Assembly (NCBI GenBank): GCA_018816865.1
Contig: JAHIUW010000016.1
Location: 124,001-188,000, forward strand
Direction: 5' to 3'
Origin: Pseudomonadota bacterium
Lineage (GTDB): Bacteria > Desulfobacterota > Desulfovibrionia > Desulfovibrionales > Desulfovibrionaceae
Length of the DNA stretch: 64,000 nt
Made by a program: the position numbers and the translations under genes. This document shows positions 1 to 7,210 of this stretch, one piece after another. Under the pieces are notes generated by a model. The model had not been told where the DNA came from. It worked only from the letters and a program-made list of their open reading frames with translations, and searched no databases. The number at the start of each line of letters is the position of its first letter. Positions within the stretch are counted from its first letter, which is position 1.

Positions 1-1055
1 TCGGGGGTGTGGGCGTAGTCCACAAAGATATTCAGGCCACGGGCATTGGCGATGCGCTCCAGGCGACCAGGGACACCCATGAACTTTTCCAAGGACTTGA
101 GTTTCTTGGGCTTCAGCCCAAGAGCCAGGCCCACGCCCTGGACGGCCAGCAGATTGGAGGCGTTGTGCCGTCCGATAAGCGGCGAAGACAGCTCCCAGGT
201 CTCGTCCCCGAACCTCATCTTCAGGACAAGCCCGCTGGAATCCATGGACTTGATGGCCCCGGACAATCCCGGTCCCTGACCCACATTGGGATAACGCAGC
301 CCAAAGCCGATGGAGGGGTTGTAGCGCTGCAGCAGCATGCGCCCGTAGGAATCGTCGCCGTTCAGGACCGCGACCTTACCGGGCTTGGACATGACCTCGA
401 AAAGCTTGGCCTTGGCCCGGAAGTAGCTGTCCATGTTGCCGTGGTAATCCAAGTGGTCCTGGGTGACGTTGGTCAGCACGGCCACATCAAAGTCCAGTCC
501 CCAGACACGGTCCTGGTCCAGGGCATGGGAGGAGACCTCCATGACCACGGTGTCCACGCCGCTGCCCGCCATATTGGCGATCAGTTCGTGCAGCTGCCAG
601 CAATCCGGGGTCGTCAGCCGGGCTTCCAGGGTGAATCCGGGCCAGCGGTAGCTCACCGTGCCGATGACGCCCACCTTGTGTCCGGCCTGAACCAGCAGAT
701 GCTCCAGCATGTAACTGATGGTGGTTTTGCCATTGGTGCCAGTGACGCCGATGACCGTCAGGCCCTTGTCGGGGGTCTTGAAATACGCGGCCGCCAGTTC
801 GCCAAGGGCGCGGCGGGGATGGTCGTGCAGGATCAGCTTGGCCCGTGTACCGGCAGGCATCTGATCGGCACTGCGGGCCACCACATAGGCGGCACCCCGG
901 GCCACGGCGTCGGGCACGAAGGCCGCGGCATCCGCATTGGCTCCGGGGATGGCCACAAAGACCTCACCGGGACGAACGGCCCGGGAGTCCGAGCGGACCA
1001 TCAGCCCGCCCGCCACTTCGGCAAGCAGTTCATCCCAGGTGTGTTCAGACTTCAT
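1..1055 (-). CDS. murE: UDP-N-acetylmuramoyl-tripeptide synthetase MurE (3' end beyond the window)
   Basis: Cytoplasmic ligase that adds the third residue (normally meso-diaminopimelate) to UDP-MurNAc-L-Ala-D-Glu in peptidoglycan synthesis. The start ATG lies 1 bp after the ftsI stop codon. About 351 codons are visible and the C-terminal part runs off the left edge. The Mur-ligase ATP loop GTNGKTT sits near residues 106-112, followed by the conserved TTPD and EVSSHALDQ stretches and the NVTQDHLDYHG segment. The visible part ends in the VDYAHTP motif that opens the C-terminal domain. It is the last visible gene of the leftward dcw run. The amino acid added cannot be settled because the specificity motif is not in view. 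Confidence 0.96.
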   Translation of the reverse strand, partial: MKSEHTWDELLAEVAGGLMVRSDSRAVRPGEVFVAIPGANADAAAFVPDAVARGAAYVVARSADQMPAGTRAKLILHDHPRRALGELAAAYFKTPDKGLTVIGVTGTNGKTTISYMLEHLLVQAGHKVGVIGTVSYRWPGFTLEARLTTPDCWQLHELIANMAGSGVDTVVMEVSSHALDQDRVWGLDFDVAVLTNVTQDHLDYHGNMDSYFRAKAKLFEVMSKPGKVAVLNGDDSYGRMLLQRYNPSIGFGLRYPNVGQGPGLSGAIKSMDSSGLVLKMRFGDETWELSSPLIGRHNASNLLAVQGVGLALGLKPKKLKSLEKFMGVPGRLERIANARGLNIFVDYAHTP

Positions 1056-1056
1056 A

Positions 1057-3045
1057 TCAACCCCGGCCCGGTTGTTTTCCGAGCCATAATACGCAACGTT
1101 TGTCCCCAGTGGGCCAAGACCCGCCCGGCCGGGGTTCCTGCCGCCGGACGACAACGCCTTCTCCCTCGAGATCGGGAACGGTTCCGGCAGCTGCGAGAAT
1201 CTCAATTGCCCGCCTGAGGGACAGGCCCACAACATCTGGTACGGTCGAATCCGCCTGCCGAATCGCACCGCGCAGCCGACCATCTTCATGCACTCCAAAA
1301 GCTGATCTGCGAACAGTCCCATCCTTCCCACTCCTTGCTGCCGATGCCAGGGACGACCCCTCCGCCAAGTCCGGGAGCTTTCCCAGATAAGCCAGCGTCT
1401 GCACGACGATTTCCCTGACGGCCGGGGCTGCAACCACACTTCCGTAGTGGCTGGGTTCCGGCTCATCCACCATGACAAGGATCAAATATTCCGGCTTTCC
1501 GGCCGGAACCAGACCCACGAACGAGGCCACATACTTGTCGCCGTATCCGCCACTGGAAGAAGCCTTTTGCGCCGTCCCGGTCTTGCCGCCGATCTGGAGC
1601 CCCTCGATGCGCACCACCTGGCCCGTGCCATCTTCCTGGACGACATCGCGCATCATGGACAGCACTTCACGGGCCACGTCGGCATCAAAGACCTTTCTTT
1701 CAGGCTCCTGGGGCTCAGCGTCCTGCAGCAGCCTCAGCGAGGCCGTCACGCCACCCCTGGCCAGACAGAGGTATCCGCCGGCCACCTGCAACGGACTGGA
1801 GGAGACCCCCTGACCAAAGGCGATGTTGGCCAGGTCAACCCGTTGCCAAGTCCCGGGATCGCGCAAGATGCCCTTGGTCTCTCCGGGCAGGGGCAACCCG
1901 GGACGAATCCCGAACCCAAGCTGCGTCAAATAGGAATGCAACCGCGTGGCTCCCAGTTCGAGCCCGATCTTGGCGACGCCGATGTTCGATGAATAGCGAA
2001 GGATCTTATGCACGGGCAGGACACCGTATTCATGGGTGTCGCGGATCGTGGCTCCGGGCATCTCCCATTTGCCGTTCTCGCAGTCAAAGCGGGAGTCCCG
2101 GGTCACGGTCTTTTCCTGCAAGGCCGCCGCAATGAGAAACGGCTTCATGGTCGAGCCGGGCTCCAGAGCATCCAGGGCGATGCGGTTGCGCCAGGCCGAG
2201 GGGGCATACTGCCCGTAGATGTTCGGATTGAAGAAAGGATACTGGGCCCAGGCCAGGATCTCGCCGCTGGCGACCTTGACAACCAAACAGGTACCGTTGG
2301 CGGCCTTGTTGTTGACGACGGCCTTTTCCAGGGCCTGCTCCGACACGGCCTGGATATCTGCGTCAATGGTCAGCCGGACGTCCTCGCCGCTGACGTCGCT
2401 GTCGTTGTCGGTCCCATCCAGGTAGAGCTTGTAGCCCCGGGCATCACGCTGGACCACGTTGGTGTCTTTCCTGCCCACCAAGCGGGCTTGCAGCGAACGC
2501 TCCAAGCCCTCCAGTCCCTGCCCGTCGTATCCGGTGAAGCCCAGAAGCTGCCCCGCCAGATGGCCGTTGGGATAGAAGCGTTTGTATTCCTCCACCAGCA
2601 CGATGCCCGGCAGGTCCAGCGCCTCCACCAGAGAGGCCTCCCTGTCATTGACCTGCCGTGCCAGCCAGGTGAAAGGCCGCGTGGAATTGAGCTTCTGCTC
2701 GATCTGTCTGCGCGGAAGGCCCATAACCCGGCCCAATTCCCTCGCTGCCCGGGACGGATCCCGAACATCCATGGGTCGCGCATAGATGGAACGGCTCTGC
2801 ACGCTTTGCGCGAGCACCCGCCCCTGGCTGTCAAAGATCTTGCCCCGCTCACCGCTGATGGATTCGGACACCAGGTGCTGGCGCTTGGCCATCTGCGCCA
2901 GTTCCTCGCCCATGAGCACCTGGACCTGGAATGCCCTGCCCCACAGCACGAACCAAGTCGCTCCGAAGAGCAACGCAACAACCGTCAATCTGATGCCGGC
3001 CCAATCCCGGATCTTGACGTGTCGCGGTTCGTACTTGGTGGCCAT
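1057..3045 (-). CDS. ftsI: Septal peptidoglycan transpeptidase FtsI (PBP3) with C-terminal PASTA domain
   Basis: Class B penicillin-binding protein, 662 aa, that cross-links septal peptidoglycan. A single N-terminal membrane anchor lies at about residues 19-37, followed by the dimerisation domain. The transpeptidase domain shows SxxK (S298-T-M-K301), SSN (352-354) and KTG (488-490). After about residue 595 comes one PASTA repeat beginning VPDVVGLSLRRA. E. coli FtsI (588 aa) lacks this tail, whereas PASTA tails occur on this protein in several other phyla. It starts 3 bp after the ftsL stop and is followed after 1 bp by murE, so the genes are probably co-transcribed and translationally coupled. 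Confidence 0.95.
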   Translation of the reverse strand: MATKYEPRHVKIRDWAGIRLTVVALLFGATWFVLWGRAFQVQVLMGEELAQMAKRQHLVSESISGERGKIFDSQGRVLAQSVQSRSIYARPMDVRDPSRAARELGRVMGLPRRQIEQKLNSTRPFTWLARQVNDREASLVEALDLPGIVLVEEYKRFYPNGHLAGQLLGFTGYDGQGLEGLERSLQARLVGRKDTNVVQRDARGYKLYLDGTDNDSDVSGEDVRLTIDADIQAVSEQALEKAVVNNKAANGTCLVVKVASGEILAWAQYPFFNPNIYGQYAPSAWRNRIALDALEPGSTMKPFLIAAALQEKTVTRDSRFDCENGKWEMPGATIRDTHEYGVLPVHKILRYSSNIGVAKIGLELGATRLHSYLTQLGFGIRPGLPLPGETKGILRDPGTWQRVDLANIAFGQGVSSSPLQVAGGYLCLARGGVTASLRLLQDAEPQEPERKVFDADVAREVLSMMRDVVQEDGTGQVVRIEGLQIGGKTGTAQKASSSGGYGDKYVASFVGLVPAGKPEYLILVMVDEPEPSHYGSVVAAPAVREIVVQTLAYLGKLPDLAEGSSLASAARSGKDGTVRRSAFGVHEDGRLRGAIRQADSTVPDVVGLSLRRAIEILAAAGTVPDLEGEGVVVRRQEPRPGGSWPTGDKRCVLWLGKQPGRG

Positions 3046-3048
3046 GGC

Positions 3049-3354
3049 CTACTCCTTGGGAGGACCCTGTGGGTCTTTGTTCCCGTCGGTGAGTCGTCGC
3101 AGTTGCCCCTGGTCAGCGGGGCCGAGTCCGAGCTCCACCGCCTTGCTGCGCAGTTTGTGCGACGACAACAAATTATTGCGTTCCATTTCAAGCTTGGCGA
3201 TCAGGACTTCCGTGCGCTCCAGTTCCACCTGCTGCCTCTTCAGGCCATAGGCCAGGTCCATGCGTTCGATATTGCACCAGACCAGCCCCAACCCAAGCAG
3301 CAGCGCCAGCGCCAGAAGCGCCGCCGCCACCCAGGCCCACTTCTCCCCGGTCAT
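3049..3354 (-). CDS. ftsL: Cell division protein FtsL-like
   Basis: Small bitopic protein, 101 aa: a short cytoplasmic tail, one transmembrane helix at about residues 8-27 rich in Leu and Ala, then a periplasmic stretch (about 30-65) with the heptad character of a coiled coil (LKRQQVELERTEVLIAKLEMERNNL). FtsL forms a complex with FtsB and FtsQ in the divisome. Sequence conservation in this family is low, so the call rests on size, topology and its place between rsmH and ftsI. Its ATG overlaps the rsmH stop by 4 nt (ATGA), which implies translational coupling. Confidence 0.85.
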   Translation of the reverse strand: MTGEKWAWVAAALLALALLLGLGLVWCNIERMDLAYGLKRQQVELERTEVLIAKLEMERNNLLSSHKLRSKAVELGLGPADQGQLRRLTDGNKDPQGPPKE

Positions 3355-4340
3355 GATCCTACCGGGGAGGACACCGGCAGCTTCTCGGCAACCCTCAACT
3401 TGGCGCTGCGCGCCCTGGGATTGGTTTCAAGCTCACTGGGTCCTGCGGTCACAGGCTTCTTTGTTAGTATCTTCAGTAGCGGCACATGGCCGCACTGGCA
3501 GATCGGCACTTCCCGCGGGCAAAGACAGCCTTTCGACTCCCGCTGGAACATGTGCTTGACGATCCTGTCCTCCAACGAATGGAAACAGATGACCGCCAGT
3601 CGCCCCCCAGGCTTCAGGAAGGGTAGTATCCGATTGAGGTATTCCTGAAGCTCATCCAATTCCCTGTTCACTTCCATGCGCAGGGCCTGGAACGTCCGGG
3701 TGGCCGGGTGATTGCGCGCCGTGGCCCGCATCTTCGCGGGATAGGCCTTTTCCACAAGGGTCGCCAATTCCAGGGTCGTCTCGATGGGCTTGTTGAGCCG
3801 GGCCTCGATAATGGCCCGAGCAATCCGCCCGCCCTGGGGTTCCTCACCGTAGCGACCGATGATCATTTTCAAACGCTCGTACGACGCCTTGTTGACGATC
3901 GAACTCGCAGGGGCCAGCCCATCGGCATGGCCCATCCTCATGTCCAATGGACCATCCTGGATGAAGCTGAATCCCCGCTCGGGATTATCCAGCTGCAGGG
4001 ACGAAACCCCGATGTCGATCAGCGCTCCGTCCAGGGAGTCCCAACCCAGATCGCGCAATGGTCCCTCGAATTCGCTGAAGCAGCTCTGCGCAAACCTGAC
4101 ACGCTCGCCGAAGCGTTCCAGTCGCTCGCCCGCCAGCTCGAGGGCCTGCTGATCCCGATCCAGGCCCAATACTTCGGCCTTGCCGCCCGAGCGCATCATG
4201 ATGCCCTCGGTGTGCCCACCCATGCCCAGCGTGCCGTCCAGGTAACGACCGCCCGGGGCGGGCCTGAGATAGTCCATGACCTCTTCAAACAAGACAGGGA
4301 TATGTCGGTCAGCGGGGCATTTGTTGATTTGATCGCTCAT
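3351..4340 (-). CDS. rsmH: 16S rRNA (cytosine(1402)-N(4))-methyltransferase RsmH
   Basis: SAM-dependent methyltransferase (formerly MraW), 329 aa, that modifies C1402 in the ribosomal P site. Visible family features are the N-terminal HIPVLFEEVM motif, the SAM-binding segment YLDGTLGMGGHT, the LIDIGVSSLQLDNPERGFSF block, the ARNHPATRTFQALRMEVN block and the near-C-terminal ICFHSLEDRIVKHMF. Length and order match the family. It lies 12 bp downstream of mraZ and overlaps ftsL by 4 nt in the conserved mraZ-rsmH-ftsL-ftsI-murE order. Confidence 0.98.
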   Translation of the reverse strand: MSDQINKCPADRHIPVLFEEVMDYLRPAPGGRYLDGTLGMGGHTEGIMMRSGGKAEVLGLDRDQQALELAGERLERFGERVRFAQSCFSEFEGPLRDLGWDSLDGALIDIGVSSLQLDNPERGFSFIQDGPLDMRMGHADGLAPASSIVNKASYERLKMIIGRYGEEPQGGRIARAIIEARLNKPIETTLELATLVEKAYPAKMRATARNHPATRTFQALRMEVNRELDELQEYLNRILPFLKPGGRLAVICFHSLEDRIVKHMFQRESKGCLCPREVPICQCGHVPLLKILTKKPVTAGPSELETNPRARSAKLRVAEKLPVSSPVGS

Positions 4341-4352
4341 CCCCGCTCCTCC

Positions 4353-4823
4353 CTACAAGTGAAGCTCGAATCCCTTTTCAGCGAGCTCGGCCATGTCTTG
4401 ATCAAAGGCCTCCTCCATCTCACGACGCTTGGCCTCGAACACATCCTGATTCCAGATCTCAAATTTCTTCCCCACTCCAGCGACCACAACGTCCTTATCG
4501 AGACCAGCATACGCACGAAGGTGGGGAGGTATGAGAATTCGCCCCTGCTTGTCCAGCGAGACTTCCATGGCTCCCGAAATGAAGAACCGCTGGAAATTCC
4601 TGAGGCGCTTATCCAAGACGTTGATACGGTTGAAGCTTTCTTCGATGCGCTCCCACTCGGGCAGGGGATAGCCCACCACGCAACCATCGAAATTGGTCAG
4701 CATCAGAGCCCCATCGGACCCCAGGGAAGCCGCAGCCGTCCTGAAATCCGTAGGAATCATCAGCCGGCCTTTCGGATCCAGGCTGCGGTTGGAATGACCT
4801 CTGAACATGCGCATCGTTTTCAC
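4353..4823 (-). CDS. mraZ: Transcriptional regulator MraZ
   Basis: 156 aa member of the AbrB-like MraZ family, first gene of the dcw cluster and known in other bacteria to repress its own promoter. Two copies of the MraZ fold are visible, each with the DxKGRxxxP-type core: SLDPKGRLMIPTDFR near the N terminus and SLDKQGRILIPPHLR in the second half. The longest frame starts at GTG 4823. ATG codons at 4814 and 4808 (giving MRMFRGHS or MFRGHS) are equally plausible, since the upstream sequence is occupied by the operator boxes and no clear ribosome-binding site decides. Three GTGG-type boxes lie immediately upstream. Confidence 0.95.
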   Translation of the reverse strand: MKTMRMFRGHSNRSLDPKGRLMIPTDFRTAAASLGSDGALMLTNFDGCVVGYPLPEWERIEESFNRINVLDKRLRNFQRFFISGAMEVSLDKQGRILIPPHLRAYAGLDKDVVVAGVGKKFEIWNQDVFEAKRREMEEAFDQDMAELAEKGFELHL

Positions 4824-4828
4824 TTATT

Positions 4829-4853
4829 CCCACTTTTTACCACCTTCTACCAC
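4829..4853 (-). promoter_or_regulatory. Three tandem MraZ operator boxes
   Basis: On the minus strand, GTGGT, GTGGT and GTGGG occur at 4849-4853, 4839-4843 and 4829-4833, each separated by 5 nt and so exactly 10 bp apart. MraZ in other bacteria binds direct GTGG[T/G] repeats with 5-nt spacers ahead of its own gene. The boxes lie just upstream of the mraZ start and overlap the likely -10 and transcription start, which fits autorepression. Confidence 0.85.
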
Positions 4854-4874
4854 CAAGAGGCAGGAGCATGTCAA
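4846..4874 (-). promoter_or_regulatory. Candidate sigma-70 promoter of the dcw cluster
   Basis: A perfect TTGACA lies at 4869-4874 on the minus strand. With a 17-bp spacer the -10 would be GGTAGA (4846-4851), a modest match that sits inside the MraZ boxes. The -35 is convincing; the -10 is inferred from spacing. Confidence 0.55.
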
Positions 4875-4896
4875 GGAGAATTCAAATCGAGACGCT

Positions 4897-4925
4897 GTAT
4901 ATTCTAGAGATACTCTAGAATATAC
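4897..4925. repeat. Perfect 13-bp inverted repeat, AT-rich palindrome
   Basis: GTATATTCTAGAG is followed by a 3-bp ATA centre and its exact reverse complement. It lies in the 410-bp divergent spacer between mraZ and the HD-GYP gene, about 20 bp upstream of the mraZ -35. There is no T-tract in keeping with a terminator. The symmetry suggests a site for a dimeric DNA-binding protein. The rest of this spacer (4926-5233) shows no convincing feature. Confidence 0.7.
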
Positions 4926-5233
4926 TTAAAAAAGTAAAGGCAGGCAGTTGACAAGGTATTCAAAAAAACGAAGGACTGTTGTGGCAGACACGTGGAACCC
5001 GGAAATGGGCAAAGGCATTGCTGATTTTTCAAGTACCAACGCACATTAGCGCGGGAAGGGAAGTCCCAGGCAGGCCCTGAATGCAGTGCCGATCCACGCT
5101 TGCTGGGGGCCGACATGGGCCTCTCAAGGACTGGCAAAGACCCGGCTTCCGGGCCTCAAAAGTTTGTGATAGATTCAAAGGCGTAAGCAACGCTAAGGGC
5201 TGAAATCCGGCATTACAGAGAGAAGGAATTGAC

Positions 5234-6241
5234 ATGAGCTCCATGAAGTCCAAGCTCAAAAGCAACATCATCGATAACCTCGATGAAGAATATTATCAGA
5301 TCAGCACGGATATTCTCTCCAGTTTCCCGAAGTTCAGGCCGCCCCTTGATCTATTCATTTTCAAGGAAGAGACCACACAGATCCAGTTGCTCAAGAAAAA
5401 GGGCGATCGGATGGACAAGGACGAGCAGGAACGAGTCGCCGAGCTGTGCAAGGAAGGCAATATCTTCGTGGCGCGTAGCGACCATGCCGTCTACTCCAAG
5501 CATATCGCCAAGCAGCTGGACCTGGTGCTGGTGGATGAGAACCTGAAAGAGGCGGAAATCGCAGAGATCTTCTGCTACGCCCTGACAGACCGCATCGCAG
5601 AATTCATGGAGCAACCGGTCAAGGCCGTGTTCACCCAGATCTACAACGACCTGATGGTGCTCACTGAATACCTGTGGGAAGACAGAAACCGCATCAAGAG
5701 CCTCGTGCGCCGCCTGCACACGGACGAACACTCCCTGGCCAAGCACTCCTACAACACCGGTGCCCTGGGCTTGTGGCTGTTCGGCAGGATGCATCCCGGC
5801 GGCATCAACCGTCGTATCTACGACAAGGCCGCTCTGGCCCTGTTCCTCCACGATATGGGCATGGGCAAGATCCCGGCCTTCATCCGCGACAAGGACAAAC
5901 CGCTGACCCAGGACGAACGATCCAAGGTCAACATGCATCCCTTGCTGGGGTCCAAGATCGCCCTGAAACTGGGCTTGAAGTTCGACGAGATGCAGCAATG
6001 CGTCATGGAACACCATGAACGTCTGGACGGCAGCGGCTACCCCGGCAAGATCAAAGACGTCTCGCCGCTGGGGGCCATCTGTGCGGTGGCGGATTCCTAC
6101 AGTGCCATGATCAGCAAACGTCCCTACGCCGAAGCCATGGAACCACTGGCCGCGGCCAAGGAACTGGGTCAGGCCACAAAGGCCTACGACGCCAAGGCCA
6201 CCAAGCTCCTTCTGGAGGCCGTGGTCACCAACCGCTGGTAG
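5234..6241 (+). CDS. HD-GYP domain protein (putative c-di-GMP phosphodiesterase)
   Basis: 335 aa cytosolic protein with no membrane segment. Residues 1 to about 140 are an unassigned N-terminal region. From about 165 an HD-GYP domain follows: HSLAKHSYNTG, then LHDMGMGKIP, then HHERLDGSGYP. The GYP signature is intact. The metal-site motif reads HDMGMGKIP instead of the usual HDIGKI, so the lysine expected four residues after the histidine is displaced by two. HD-GYP proteins hydrolyse c-di-GMP, but activity is uncertain with this change. Start ATG 5234 is preceded by GAAGGAA. A second HD-GYP protein at 38571-39554 has the canonical motif. Confidence 0.88.
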   Translation: MSSMKSKLKSNIIDNLDEEYYQISTDILSSFPKFRPPLDLFIFKEETTQIQLLKKKGDRMDKDEQERVAELCKEGNIFVARSDHAVYSKHIAKQLDLVLVDENLKEAEIAEIFCYALTDRIAEFMEQPVKAVFTQIYNDLMVLTEYLWEDRNRIKSLVRRLHTDEHSLAKHSYNTGALGLWLFGRMHPGGINRRIYDKAALALFLHDMGMGKIPAFIRDKDKPLTQDERSKVNMHPLLGSKIALKLGLKFDEMQQCVMEHHERLDGSGYPGKIKDVSPLGAICAVADSYSAMISKRPYAEAMEPLAAAKELGQATKAYDAKATKLLLEAVVTNRW

Positions 6242-6276
6242 CACGCCTCGCAACCGATACTGATCGACCACAAGAC

Positions 6277-6297
6277 TCCCCTTAGGGGGCCTTTTCA
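6277..6297 (+). terminator. Weak terminator between convergent genes
   Basis: A short CCCC-TTA-GGGG hairpin followed by CCTTTTC lies after the HD-GYP gene, at the stop of the convergent lipoprotein gene. The stem is only 4-5 bp. Confidence 0.35.
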
Positions 6298-7089
6298 TGC
6301 CCCTCGCGCAGAAACCCTGTAGATCCTGCCCTGCCGGGTACAGAAAAACAGCGCCCCATCCCGATCACAGCCCAGGCCCGTCACATCCTGCCCATCGGGG
6401 ATCGAAATCCTGCCAAGCCTGCTCCCAAGCCGGGTGCAGATGCCCTGGTTCTCCCGGTCCATGATGTATTCCGTGCCGGACGGGGCCACAGCCAATGTCA
6501 GGCCGGGCATCCCTGGACCAGAGGCAGACGCCGAGGCAACCTCCCGTACCGGAATCGCGCGCGCGACGCAGGCGGTTGCACGACCCGAGACCGCGCGAAC
6601 GGCGCCCCCGGGATTCCCCTGGCGCTCCACGACCACCCGCAGCCTTCCATCCCGGCCCAGGCGCAACACCCGACCCCGAGCGCCCTCGAAGATCAACAGC
6701 CCCCCGAACCGTTCGGCCAACAGGCCCTGCGGCTCACGCAGCCCCGCAGCCACGACCATCCGCTCACCCCGGGGACCGATGCGCAAGACCTCGCCCCGGG
6801 AGCGCGAGACCACATGCACCCTGTTGTCCCGGTCCACGGCCAGTCCGGCAAGTTGTTCAATATCCGAAGCCAGGACCGCGTGTTCGCCGCCCTGACCCAG
6901 CACCAGCACACGGCCCGTTCCGGCCTCGGCCACGTACAGCCGCCCCCGACCGTCAAAGCCCAGGCCGCACGGAGACTCGAAGCCTTCGGCCACGAGCACG
7001 GGCCCCTCGGCCCTCGTTTCCGTGCATCCCAACACCGCCAGGGCGCTGATCACTGCCAGCATTCCAATGGCCCATCCTTGTCTGCGCAT
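6295..7089 (-). CDS. Putative lipoprotein with NHL/beta-propeller-like repeats
   Basis: 264 aa from the chosen ATG at 7089, which has GGGGG just upstream; a longer frame to 7119 adds ten residues. The N terminus is a lipoprotein signal (positively charged MRRQ, hydrophobic core, lipobox LAVLGC), so export and lipidation are expected. The mature part has repeated blades of the form GLGFDGRGRLYVAEAGTGRVLVL, GLAVDRDNRVHVVSRSRGEVLRI and GLGCDRDGALFFCTRQGRIYRV, as in NHL/SMP-30-type propellers. About four to five blades are recognisable, fewer than a full six-bladed propeller. Ligand and function are unknown. Confidence 0.7.
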   Translation of the reverse strand: MRRQGWAIGMLAVISALAVLGCTETRAEGPVLVAEGFESPCGLGFDGRGRLYVAEAGTGRVLVLGQGGEHAVLASDIEQLAGLAVDRDNRVHVVSRSRGEVLRIGPRGERMVVAAGLREPQGLLAERFGGLLIFEGARGRVLRLGRDGRLRVVVERQGNPGGAVRAVSGRATACVARAIPVREVASASASGPGMPGLTLAVAPSGTEYIMDRENQGICTRLGSRLGRISIPDGQDVTGLGCDRDGALFFCTRQGRIYRVSARGA

Positions 7090-7148
7090 CACAACCCCCA
7101 CGCTTTCGTTGCACGTCAAATCAGATGGGTGTATTGCTAGCGCACAGA

Positions 7149-7163
7149 CTGTTCATTGAACAG
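7149..7163. promoter_or_regulatory. Perfect 7+1+7 palindrome upstream of the MocR-type gene
   Basis: CTGTTCATTGAACAG is perfectly symmetric about a single T and lies about 50 bp ahead of the regulator start, in the divergent spacer with the lipoprotein gene. Position and symmetry suggest an operator. It also resembles SOS-type boxes (CTGT-N-ACAG), but with a 7-bp rather than 8-bp core. Confidence 0.55.
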
Positions 7164-7210
7164 ATACAAAATTACACAATAGCAACCTTAACAAACATCG
7201 ACACTCCACT

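Noticed and set aside
2008-3648. A 546-codon open frame antisense to ftsI, ftsL and part of rsmH
   Set aside because: It lies wholly opposite well-recognised division genes, has no recognisable motif and is an effect of high GC content.
5125-5150. Sigma-54 promoter ahead of the first HD-GYP gene
   Set aside because: TGGCA and GC have the right GG-N10-GC spacing, but the -12 element reads CGGCT, so the match is too weak to annotate.
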